Positions 1 through 6,845 of a stretch of 9,191 bases of DNA are shown here, piece by piece. Source of the DNA: Pyrinomonadaceae bacterium (GTDB lineage Bacteria; Acidobacteriota; Blastocatellia; Pyrinomonadales; Pyrinomonadaceae); NCBI GenBank assembly GCA_013695245.1, contig JACDAW010000425.1, positions 1 to 9,191 of the forward strand, written 5' to 3'. A model generated the notes under the pieces. It saw only the letters and a program-made list of their open reading frames with translations. It was not told where the DNA came from and made no database searches. Position numbers and translations under genes: made by a program. Within the stretch, counting starts at the first letter, position 1; each line of letters begins with the position of its first letter.

Positions 1-1
1 T

Positions 2-97
2 GACTACTTGCTTGAGGTTGAAGGTAAGTACACTTGGGTGCTGGACGCGAAAGCTCCTGACGAAGAAATCAAAACGGGCGGGCACAATGAAAATTAA
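2..97 (+). pseudogene. Fragment of type I restriction enzyme R (HsdR) N-terminal nuclease domain
   Basis: An open frame enters from the left edge and ends at TAA 95-97. It gives 31 residues beginning DYLLEVEGKY and containing VLDAKAP. This pattern, an Asp after the entry point and then a D-A-K strand, matches the PD-(D/E)XK core of HsdR-type N-terminal domains (the DNA-cleaving subunit of type I restriction systems), where DAKAP is normally followed by a helix starting near H-x-E-Q-A. Here the frame reads GGHNEN and stops, so the domain breaks off just after the catalytic lysine. The frame overlaps the next ORF by 11 bases. The 5' part lies outside the window. It could be a decayed hsdR, or a short nuclease-like ORF next to mrr. 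The family call rests on about 30 residues and is made from memory of the motif. Confidence 0.5.
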
Positions 98-263
98 CGG
101 TTTGCCTAAAAGAGAAGATTTATTTGAGCCAGTTATTGCGGCGCTGAAAAAACTTGGTGGTAGCGGTTCAGTATCTGAAATAAATGAGGAAGTTATAAGG
201 ATACTGAATCTGCCGGAGAAGGTGGTTTCAATTCCACGAAAATCTAACAGTAATCGAACTTAA
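87..263 (+). pseudogene. mrr: Truncated Mrr restriction protein, N-terminal domain only
   Basis: The 58-residue product starts MKINGLPKREDLFEPVIAAL and continues with a helix-rich winged-helix pattern (GGSGSVSEINEEVI, then LNLPEKVV). This resembles the Mrr_N domain of Mrr, a restriction endonuclease acting on modified DNA. Full Mrr proteins are about 300 residues and carry a C-terminal PD-(D/E)XK nuclease domain, absent here. Family resemblance seems to continue to about residue 57 (SNSNRT), then TAA 261-263 follows, 7 bases before the tRNA fragment. A longer in-frame start exists at 12, but its extra 25 residues overlap the nuclease frame and look non-coding, so ATG 87 is preferred. Without its nuclease domain it should not cut DNA. 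It is probably a remnant of an island whose remainder was lost or lies elsewhere. Confidence 0.55.
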
Positions 264-270
264 GGCATAA

Positions 271-314
271 TCGCAGTCATGAGGTCAGGAGTTCGATCCT
301 CCTCGGCTCCACCA
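271..314 (+). tRNA. 3' half of tRNA-Ala(CGC), partial; probable attachment site
   Basis: The stretch reads as tRNA positions 33-76. U33 is at 271, anticodon CGC at 272-274, A37 and G38 at 275-276, the anticodon-stem 3' strand tcatg at 277-281, and variable loop aggtc at 282-286. The T arm is aggag / ttcgatc / ctcct (287-303, perfect 5-bp stem), followed by acceptor 3' strand cggctcc (304-310), discriminator A at 311 and encoded CCA at 312-314. T at tRNA position 70 would allow the G3:U70 pair that marks alanine tRNAs, and GAGGTC before the T arm is also usual in tRNA-Ala. No 5' half is present: there is no catga stem strand, D arm or ggggccg acceptor strand between 190 and 270. The break lies in the anticodon loop, a favoured crossover point for tyrosine integrases. 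A tmRNA 3' end is a less likely alternative. Confidence 0.75.
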
Positions 315-357
315 AAATTTCTCACAATCACTTTAAAACCTACAGACTCGCTCGCGG

Positions 358-366
358 TGTTATACT
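358..366 (+). promoter_or_regulatory. Candidate extended -10 promoter for the downstream operon
   Basis: The sequence TGtTATACT has the extended -10 form (TG, one base, then a hexamer matching TATAAT at five of six positions). It lies in the 139-base non-coding gap between the tRNA fragment and the TolC-like gene, about 88 bases ahead of the start. No convincing -35 hexamer is found at 16-18 bases spacing, which is tolerated for extended -10 promoters. The organism's sigma preferences are unknown. Confidence 0.35.
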
Positions 367-438
367 AAACTTGTTCAGAATTCGATGAGTCACGCCCTTG
401 AAGTTTTATCGTAGCGCCAAATAAATCTTACAAAAGCG

Positions 439-445
439 AAGGGAG
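439..445 (+). promoter_or_regulatory. Shine-Dalgarno site supporting a TTG start
   Basis: AAGGGAG ends 8 bases before TTG 454. It is the clearest ribosome-binding site on the plus strand here and is the main reason to accept the TTG start of the TolC-family gene. The signal peptide encoded from this start agrees with that choice. Confidence 0.6.
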
Positions 446-453
446 ATCGGTTC

Positions 454-1809
454 TTGAGCACAGCTTTTCTCGCGCGTCTCGTTGCGCTCGCTTTCTTAAC
501 GTCTCTTATTTGCTCATCGCCAATTAGCGCACAGCAGTCTGCAAGTCCGCCGCCCGCTTCCCCCACGCCGGAAGATAATCCCGTCGTCCCTATCCTTCCG
601 CCACACAACAATCCGGCGCTGCGGCGCACAATCACCGTTGACGAAGCCGTGCAGTCGGCGCTCCGCCAAGCATCGCCATATACGCAAGCGCAACTCGAAG
701 AACGCATCGCCCGCGAAGACGTGCGGCAATCGCGTATCGCATTCTTGCCGCAGCTTACGATGCCGCTTACCTCTCAGATGTTTTCGTCCACGCGCATTAA
801 CGACGAAACGCTGTGGCTCATTAACGCCACCGGCGAGATCGATCTTTCGGGTCGCCTGCGCGCCACGCTGCGACGCGACCGTCATCTTCTCGCTGCCGCG
901 CAAGCCGGAACGCTCTCTACGCGCCGCGCCCTCGCGCTCGCCACCGTTGATGCTTACTACGCGCTCATGTTTGCGACCGAGAAGCTCCATCTCGCACAGC
1001 AAACTCTTTCGCTCGCCGATGCCTTCGAGCAATTAACAGGTGAGCGTCTCGCGCGCAAGGAAGGCGAGGAATCTGATGCGCTCCGCGCACGCACGCAGGT
1101 TGTCAAGCGCCGCGACGAACTCGAACAAGCCCGCGCCGGAGAAGTGGCCGCAAGCGCCGCCTTAAGCAGCTTGACCGGCAACGATTTCGCCATCACCATC
1201 CCCGTCTCCGATATTGAGCGCGATATACCGACCGCAAGCGACTTCGGCAACTACACCGAAGCTTTGCTCGACGCCCGCCCCGAACTGCGACAACTAGACG
1301 CACAGCGCGAAGCCGCCCACGCCGAAATTCGCGCCGCGCGCGGCGAACGCTTACCTCAACTCTTCTACAGCGCAAGCACCGGCTACGATGCCAGCGACCT
1401 GAGACGCATCACGAGATACGCCGCCCCGTCTGTCGCGCTCGGCATATCAATTCCCATTTTCGATTTCGGCCACAGCCGCAGCCGCGAAACGCAAGCGCGC
1501 CTTCGCGCCGAATCGCTCCAGCAGCAACGCGAATACACCCTGCGCCTGCTCCGGCAAGAGTTTTACACTGCCCGTGCCGTGGCGCTCTCCGCGCTCACGC
1601 GCATCAAACAAACTCAAGCGGGAATCGAATCGGCGCAGCGAAACTTTACGCTCATATTCGAGCGTTATAGACAGAACAACGCAACCATCACCGACGTGGT
1701 TGACGCGCAAGACGAACTCGCTGAAGCGAACCTCGCTTACTATCAAGCGATCATTGATTACCGCACGTCGCGCGTGCGCTTGGAAACATCAATCGGTCAG
1801 AAGCCGTAG
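454..1809 (+). CDS. TolC-family outer-membrane efflux channel protein
   Basis: The 451-residue product is an outer-membrane channel component that would let solutes leave through the envelope together with an inner-membrane pump and a periplasmic adaptor. Residues 1-27 form a signal peptide (hydrophobic ALAFLTSLIC, cleavage near SA-QQ), followed by a Pro-rich stretch. The OEP repeats begin at ITVDEAVQSALRQ (about residue 53). Two long Ala/Arg/Glu-rich helical hairpins follow, with beta-strand segments around LTSQMFSS...INATGEIDLSG and LFYSASTGYD...VALGISIPIFDFG. The ending DVVDAQDELAEANLAYYQA is typical of the last TolC helix. Length fits the family (about 420-490). The start is TTG, chosen for its ribosome-binding site and signal peptide. 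No adaptor or pump gene is in the window, so the substrate cannot be inferred. The aminopeptidase gene follows after 40 bases. Confidence 0.9.
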   Translation: MSTAFLARLVALAFLTSLICSSPISAQQSASPPPASPTPEDNPVVPILPPHNNPALRRTITVDEAVQSALRQASPYTQAQLEERIAREDVRQSRIAFLPQLTMPLTSQMFSSTRINDETLWLINATGEIDLSGRLRATLRRDRHLLAAAQAGTLSTRRALALATVDAYYALMFATEKLHLAQQTLSLADAFEQLTGERLARKEGEESDALRARTQVVKRRDELEQARAGEVAASAALSSLTGNDFAITIPVSDIERDIPTASDFGNYTEALLDARPELRQLDAQREAAHAEIRAARGERLPQLFYSASTGYDASDLRRITRYAAPSVALGISIPIFDFGHSRSRETQARLRAESLQQQREYTLRLLRQEFYTARAVALSALTRIKQTQAGIESAQRNFTLIFERYRQNNATITDVVDAQDELAEANLAYYQAIIDYRTSRVRLETSIGQKP

Positions 1810-1849
1810 ATTTAACTGTCTAGTAGTTTGTCAAATCGAAATATCCCTT

Positions 1850-4513
1850 ATGCCACTTCGCCTACTGCTTACAACCTTTGTGTCTATGCTGATTTCTACG
1901 TCACTGCTATACGGAAACGAGCAAACGTTGCCGCCACGCTTGGAGCCGGGCGTAAGCCGCGAACTCGCGCGATGGCGCGCGGCGCACTACAGCAACGTGC
2001 GTTACAAACTCGGCATTGAGCTTGCGCCGAATGCCGAACAAATGCGCGGCACGGCAGAGATTCGCGTCACGCTCAATGGTGAAGCAAGCGATCTTATACT
2101 CGATTGGCGCGACACACCGCGCGAAGGGCAACCGCAACGCCGCGTGTGGGATATTGAAGTCAATGGACAAGCAGCAAACGACGCGCAAGTTGCAAACGAA
2201 CACCTTCGCATCCCAAAGGCACGGCTCGTCAAAGGCGAAAATATCGTGCGCTTAAAATTTGAGTCGCCCGTTAGTGCATCAGGCAGCGCCATCACGCGCT
2301 ACCGCGACCGAGAAGACAACCGCGAATACATCTACACGCTCTTTGTTCCATCGGATGCAAGTACTGCGTTCCCGTGTTTCGATCAACCCGATTTGAAAGC
2401 ACGCTTCACGCTTGACGTCACAGCACCTCAAACATGGAAAGTTGTCTCAAACACTAATGTTAAAAGCGAGACAATCAACGGTGCAGCCCCGAAATTCATC
2501 CGCTTTCGTGAAACCGAACCGTTAAGCACTTACCAATTCGCCTTCGCCGCCGGAGAGTTTGCTGAGTTCAAAGATTCAACTTCGCCGCAGGGGACGCGCA
2601 TCTTTGTGCGGCAATCTAAGTCTGAGCGAATGAAGAAAGAACTCGATGAAGTTTTCCGCCTCAACCGCGAAGCTCTCAAGTTCTTTGCAAGCTACTTCGA
2701 TTATAAGTTTCCATTTTCAAAATACGATCTCGTCGTCGTCCCCGAATTTGCCTACGGCGGCATGGAGCACGCGGGCGCAACCTTCTTGCGTGAAGAATCA
2801 ATCCTGTTTCCGAGCGACCCGACGGCAAACGATCTGCTCGCGCGCGCTGAACTCATGTTCCATGAAGCGGCGCATCAATGGTTCGGCGATTTAGTGACTA
2901 TGCGTTGGTTCGACGATCTATGGCTCAAAGAGGGCTTTGCGACGTTCATGGCTTACAAAGCGATTGAAGCGATTATGCCGGAGCGCGGCAACGCTTGGAA
3001 AGCTTTTTATCAACGCACAAAGCCGTCAGCTTATTTAACCGATGTGACCAAAGGCACAACTCCGATCTATCAACAGATTCCGAATCTCTCGGCGGCGAAA
3101 TCCGCTTACGGCAACATCGTGTATCGCAAAGCTCCCTCGATGCTTAGGCAAGCCGAATTTTTCCTAGAGCCTCAACGCTTCCAACGCGCCGTGCAAATCT
3201 TGCTCAAAGAGCACGCTTACTCAAACGCCGAATGGAGCGATTTCGTCCGCGCGTTTGAGCGCACGTCGGGAAAGAAACTCGACTCTTGGGCGGACGCATG
3301 GGTGAAGCGGCGCGGCATGGCCGACGTGCGCGTGCGTTGGACGGCAGACGCGCAGAATCGAATAGATTCGTTTGCGCTTGAACAACAAGACGTGCTCGGC
3401 GAAGGCGGACGGTGGCCGCTGCGGCTTCGTCTGCTGCTCGCTTACCGCGACGCTCCGCCGCAAACCTTGACCGTTACGCTCAACAGCACGGGGCAAACTC
3501 TTGTTAAAGAATTCGTCGGACGCCCGCGCCCCGATTACGTTTTCGCTAACTACGAAGATTACGGCTACGGGCGCTTTCTGCTCGATGACCGAAGCCGCGC
3601 CTACGTGCTCGCGCACTTGAATGAAGTGAAAGATGATTTCCTGCGCGCGCTTCTCTGGGGTTCACTCTGGGACAGCGTGCGCGAAGCGGAACTTGCGCCC
3701 GCTGATTATATCGAACTCGCATTGCGCCACGTCGCAGGCGAACAGGATGAGGTGACGACGCAAAGCATTCTCGCGCGCATGGCGACGGCGTTCAATCGTT
3801 ACCTCTCGGATGCGCAAAGGGAAGCGCTCGCGCCGCGTCTGGAAGAGATGATCGCAAGCCGGATGATGAATGCGGAATCAGCAGGCTTGCGCATCACATA
3901 CTTCCGCGCGTTTCAATCGGTAGCGACGACAGACGCGGGGCGCACGCAACTTAAAAAGATTCTCAAAGGCGAGATGTTCGTGCCGAATTTAACTTTGCGC
4001 TCGCGCGACCGCTTCGACATTATCACCGCGCTGCTCGCGCAGGATGACAGAGACGCGCCTGCGCTGCTCGAAGCGCAAGCGTCGGCTGACACGACCGACG
4101 ACGCGCGCCGCTACCACTTCGCCGCCCGCGCTGCAACCCCTGATGCAGTGAACAAAAAGAAGTACTTTGTTGCTTACCTGAACGACACGAAACTTGCCGA
4201 AAGCTGGATCGAAGCGAGCGTGAATCCCTTCAACTCGCTTCGTCAATCGAATCTCACGTTGCCTTATCTTGACGCTGCCTTGCGCGAACTCCCGAAACTC
4301 AAACGCACGCGCAAAATCTTTTTCGTCAACAACTGGCTCGCCGCCTTCATCGGTGGACAGAGAAGTGCGGAAGCTCTCGCCATTGTGCAAAAGTTTTTGA
4401 GCGAAAACTCGCTTGATCCTGATCTGCGCCTTAAAGTGTTGGAAGCGGTTGACGGGCTTGAACGCACAGTGCGCATTCGATCAAAATACGCGAACGAGGG
4501 CGGCGCGAATTAA
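1850..4513 (+). CDS. Exported M1-family zinc aminopeptidase (gluzincin)
   Basis: The 887-residue product should remove N-terminal amino acids from peptides, probably in the periplasm. Residues 1-22 look like a signal peptide (LLLTTFVSMLISTSLLYG). An N-terminal beta-sandwich domain follows. The catalytic domain holds the exopeptidase loop as GGMEH (303-307) and the zinc site HEAAH (338-342), with glutamate E361 in LWLKEGFA exactly 18 residues on. Y425 in GNIVYRKAP is the likely transition-state tyrosine, 87 residues after the first His, as expected for M1 enzymes. The remaining roughly 400 residues are helix-rich, consistent with the alpha-helical C-terminal domain of large M1 enzymes. The frame is open back to 1574, but that part overlaps the TolC-like gene. 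ATG 1850 gives the signal peptide, though no Shine-Dalgarno site is visible. The loop has H where many M1 enzymes have N (GxMEN). The natural substrate is unknown. Confidence 0.92.
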   Translation: MPLRLLLTTFVSMLISTSLLYGNEQTLPPRLEPGVSRELARWRAAHYSNVRYKLGIELAPNAEQMRGTAEIRVTLNGEASDLILDWRDTPREGQPQRRVWDIEVNGQAANDAQVANEHLRIPKARLVKGENIVRLKFESPVSASGSAITRYRDREDNREYIYTLFVPSDASTAFPCFDQPDLKARFTLDVTAPQTWKVVSNTNVKSETINGAAPKFIRFRETEPLSTYQFAFAAGEFAEFKDSTSPQGTRIFVRQSKSERMKKELDEVFRLNREALKFFASYFDYKFPFSKYDLVVVPEFAYGGMEHAGATFLREESILFPSDPTANDLLARAELMFHEAAHQWFGDLVTMRWFDDLWLKEGFATFMAYKAIEAIMPERGNAWKAFYQRTKPSAYLTDVTKGTTPIYQQIPNLSAAKSAYGNIVYRKAPSMLRQAEFFLEPQRFQRAVQILLKEHAYSNAEWSDFVRAFERTSGKKLDSWADAWVKRRGMADVRVRWTADAQNRIDSFALEQQDVLGEGGRWPLRLRLLLAYRDAPPQTLTVTLNSTGQTLVKEFVGRPRPDYVFANYEDYGYGRFLLDDRSRAYVLAHLNEVKDDFLRALLWGSLWDSVREAELAPADYIELALRHVAGEQDEVTTQSILARMATAFNRYLSDAQREALAPRLEEMIASRMMNAESAGLRITYFRAFQSVATTDAGRTQLKKILKGEMFVPNLTLRSRDRFDIITALLAQDDRDAPALLEAQASADTTDDARRYHFAARAATPDAVNKKKYFVAYLNDTKLAESWIEASVNPFNSLRQSNLTLPYLDAALRELPKLKRTRKIFFVNNWLAAFIGGQRSAEALAIVQKFLSENSLDPDLRLKVLEAVDGLERTVRIRSKYANEGGAN

Positions 4514-4543
4514 GCGCAACCCAATACACTGCTACGAAAACAA

Positions 4544-5869
4544 ATGTTTAACTCCATGCCTTCATTCTTCGCCTTCACAACTTCGACTTGGTTTCTCGTT
4601 GTCGCCATCATCGCAATCATCGGGCAGAGTTTGTTGCTCGTCCTCGCCCTCTTTGAACCCGGCCTTGATTACAAGATTGATACACACTCGGAAGTGCCGC
4701 TCGACTCGGAAGACTTTCAGCGAATGCTTGAAGCTTTGACCGACGCGCAGATTCATTGCGGCAATCGCATTGAGGTTCTAACGAACGGCGAAGTGTATTA
4801 CGAAGCGGAACTTGAGGCGATCCGCGCGGCTGAGCACAGCATTAATCTCGAAGCATATATCTTCAAGAAAGGCGAAGTGGGCAAACGCTTTGTCGAGGCT
4901 CTGACGGAGCGGGCGCAGGCGGGCGTCGAAGTGCGCCTTGTGCTTGACGCCCTCGGGAGTTTTACGTCGTGGGAAAGCTACTTTGAGCGTCTGCGCGCGG
5001 CGGGCGGGCAGGTGGCGTGGTATCACCCGTTTCGCTGGTACAACCTGCCGCGCATCAACAACCGCACGCACCGCGAACTGATTATCATTGACGGGCGCGT
5101 CGGGTTTATCGGCGGCTCAGGCTTCGCCGATCACTGGTTGCTTAACGAGAAAAAGAATCCGCGCTGGCGCGACACGATGTTTCGCGTCGAAGGCGAAACG
5201 GTGGCGAGTTTGCAGTCAACTTTCGCGGAGAATTGGCTCGAATCGTCGGGCGAGATTCTTGCGGGCGGGGAGTTTTTCCCGAAACTCAAGCCTGTTGAAG
5301 GTGCAGACATGGAAGAAGCAGCAATGGTCGTCAATAGTTCGCCTTCGGCGGGGCGTTCGACGCGCGCGCGCATTCTCTACCAAATGCTGCTCGCCTCGGC
5401 AAGCCGCAGCATCTTGATCACGACGCCGTACTTTATTCCTGACAAAAGCGCGCGCGCCGAACTCTTGCGCGCCATTCGTGAACGCGGAGTTGACGTGCAG
5501 ATCGTTGCGCCGAACAAACATACGGATCACGCGCTTGTGCGCGGCACAAGCCGCCGACTTTACGGCGAGTTGCTAAAAGCGGGCGCGAGGATTTACGAGT
5601 ATCAGCCATCAATGATTCACGCGAAGACTTTGATCATTGACGACGTGTGGGCGGTCGTCGGTTCAACTAATTTTGATAATCGCTCATTCGGTTTGAACGA
5701 TGAAGTTAATCTCGCCGCGTTTGATCCGAAACTCGCTGCGCGCTTGCGCGAAGATTTCGAGCGCGATCTTGGCAATAGCCGCGAAGTTTCGTTGGAGGAA
5801 TGGCGGAAGCGTCCTGTGTTTGAACGCGGCTATGAACAAGTCGGGCGGCTTCTTGAGCGGCAGCAGTGA
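4544..5869 (+). CDS. Phospholipase D / cardiolipin synthase-like membrane protein
   Basis: The 441-residue product belongs to the PLD superfamily, most like bacterial cardiolipin synthases, which join two phosphatidylglycerols or a related pair at the inner membrane. Residues about 12-37 form one transmembrane helix (STWFLVVAIIAIIGQSLLLV). The first PLDc domain carries THRELIIID (H176, E178, D183) followed by GFIGGSGFADHW. The second carries IHAKTLIID (H359, K361, D366) followed by GSTNFDNRS. Motif 2 is a complete HxKx4D, but motif 1 has Glu (codon GAA) where the Lys is expected. Length fits ClsB-type enzymes (about 410-480). The gene starts 30 bases after the aminopeptidase gene without a clear ribosome-binding site, and ATG 4556 is an alternative start. 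The EEP gene two genes on recalls E. coli clsB-ybhP. Cardiolipin synthesis is likely but not proven; other phosphatidyl transfer is possible. Confidence 0.85.
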   Translation: MFNSMPSFFAFTTSTWFLVVAIIAIIGQSLLLVLALFEPGLDYKIDTHSEVPLDSEDFQRMLEALTDAQIHCGNRIEVLTNGEVYYEAELEAIRAAEHSINLEAYIFKKGEVGKRFVEALTERAQAGVEVRLVLDALGSFTSWESYFERLRAAGGQVAWYHPFRWYNLPRINNRTHRELIIIDGRVGFIGGSGFADHWLLNEKKNPRWRDTMFRVEGETVASLQSTFAENWLESSGEILAGGEFFPKLKPVEGADMEEAAMVVNSSPSAGRSTRARILYQMLLASASRSILITTPYFIPDKSARAELLRAIRERGVDVQIVAPNKHTDHALVRGTSRRLYGELLKAGARIYEYQPSMIHAKTLIIDDVWAVVGSTNFDNRSFGLNDEVNLAAFDPKLAARLREDFERDLGNSREVSLEEWRKRPVFERGYEQVGRLLERQQ

Positions 5870-5872
5870 GGC

Positions 5873-5895
5873 TTGAGTCAGTTGCTCAAATTTTT
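5873..5895 (+). terminator. Weak hairpin with T-run after the PLD gene
   Basis: The stem TTGAG (5873-5877) pairs with CTCAA (5885-5889) around a 7-base loop, followed by A and five T (5891-5895). It begins 3 bases after the PLD stop codon. The stem is short and AT-rich, so it is at best a leaky terminator or attenuator within the operon and could be chance. Confidence 0.25.
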
Positions 5896-5936
5896 GCCCG
5901 GCAGTTATTCGATCAAATGCTTAACTTCAAAGAGTC

Positions 5937-6845
5937 GTGAACGTGGGGAAAGGCGCGAGCGCGAGTTTGGCGAACATGCGCGAATCATTGACGGAATTTG
6001 TCGTGTTTGGTTTGAAGGAGATGCGCGCGTGCATCTTTCCGGGCGCGTTCTTTGCGATTCTGCTCATCTCGAAACTCGTTCACGTTCCCGGCATTCCACG
6101 CTACGATCTGATCTTCTTGCTGACCATCACGCTACAAGTTCTTTTGCTTCTCTTTAAGATTGAAACGCTCGACGAAGCGATGACGCTCGTCGCGTTTCAC
6201 GTCATAGGTTTAGTGCTTGAGTTGTTTAAGACGCATCCGGCGATTGGCTCATGGAGTTACCCGGAATCCGGGTTTTTGAAGATCGGCGGCGTGCCGCTCT
6301 ATAGCGGCTTTAAGTACGCAGCCGTAGGAAGTTACCTGTGTCAGGCATGGCGCATCTTCAAGTTGGAACTTTACAATTATCCATCTTACTGGTTAAGCGT
6401 GCCGCTTGCCATCGCGATCTACGCCAACTTTTTCGCGCACCACTTTACGGGCTATGATCTACGCTGGTGGTTGATGCTCACAGTTTTAATTGTGTTCAGG
6501 CGCGCGGTCGTGCGTTTTACGGTGTGGCGCGGACGCAATCGAGAGATGCCGCTTGCGGTCGCGTTTTTCCTGATCGGCTTTTTCATCTGGGTGGCGAAAA
6601 ATATCGCCACTTATTTGGGCGCGTGGGCGTACCCGGAACAGCAGAGGAGTTGGCAACTCGTTTCGTTAGGCAAAATCAGTTCATGGTTTTTACTTGTGAT
6701 CATTAGCTTCGTAATTGTCGCCGACTTGAAATACGTGCGCGGCAAGCGGCGCGACGTGGTGGTGCGCGAGGGCGAATCTAACTCGCCGGGAGTTGATGAA
6801 TCCGCCTCGCCGCTCGCCCGCGTCGCCAAACGCACGCAAGGGTGA
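5937..6845 (+). CDS. DUF817 family polytopic membrane protein
   Basis: The product (up to 302 residues) is recognised as a DUF817 family integral membrane protein, related to Bacillus YoaT; its biochemical function is unknown. The family's region runs from about residue 18 (LTEFVVFGLKEMRACIFPG) to about 260, with roughly seven to eight hydrophobic helices. Conserved-looking motifs are FKTHPAIGSWSYPE (97-110), YSGFKYAAVGSYL (122-134), NFFAHHFTGYDLRWW (164-178) and LGAWAYPE (227-234). GSWSYPE and GAWAYPE look like two copies of one motif, hinting at an internal duplication. The charged tail (about 265-302) is probably cytoplasmic. The start is uncertain: GTG 5937, GTG 5943 (8 bases after AAAGAG) and ATG 5976 are all in frame and all retain the domain. 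The stop overlaps the next gene's GTG by 4 bases, suggesting coupled translation and a shared role with the PLD and EEP proteins. Confidence 0.85.
   Translation: MNVGKGASASLANMRESLTEFVVFGLKEMRACIFPGAFFAILLISKLVHVPGIPRYDLIFLLTITLQVLLLLFKIETLDEAMTLVAFHVIGLVLELFKTHPAIGSWSYPESGFLKIGGVPLYSGFKYAAVGSYLCQAWRIFKLELYNYPSYWLSVPLAIAIYANFFAHHFTGYDLRWWLMLTVLIVFRRAVVRFTVWRGRNREMPLAVAFFLIGFFIWVAKNIATYLGAWAYPEQQRSWQLVSLGKISSWFLLVIISFVIVADLKYVRGKRRDVVVREGESNSPGVDESASPLARVAKRTQG

Noticed and set aside
190..270. Group I intron in the anticodon loop as the reason for the split tRNA
   Set aside because: No recognisable P7 or other intron core elements precede 271, and the upstream sequence reads as an Mrr coding region instead.
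398..426. TTGAAG (398-403) with ATAAAT (421-426) at 17-base spacing as a promoter
   Set aside because: The -10 candidate is a poor match to TATAAT; the extended -10 at 358-366 is better.
1574..1849. In-frame extension of the aminopeptidase ORF upstream of ATG 1850
   Set aside because: It lies entirely over the 3' end of the TolC-like gene and its intergenic gap, gives a low-complexity Arg/Ser-rich translation, and would bury the signal peptide.
3221..3616. 131-residue minus-strand ORF inside the aminopeptidase gene (also similar long antisense frames at 514-1032 and 3989-4390)
   Set aside because: They are antisense to well-supported genes, have no family resemblance, and are the expected by-product of GC-rich codon use.
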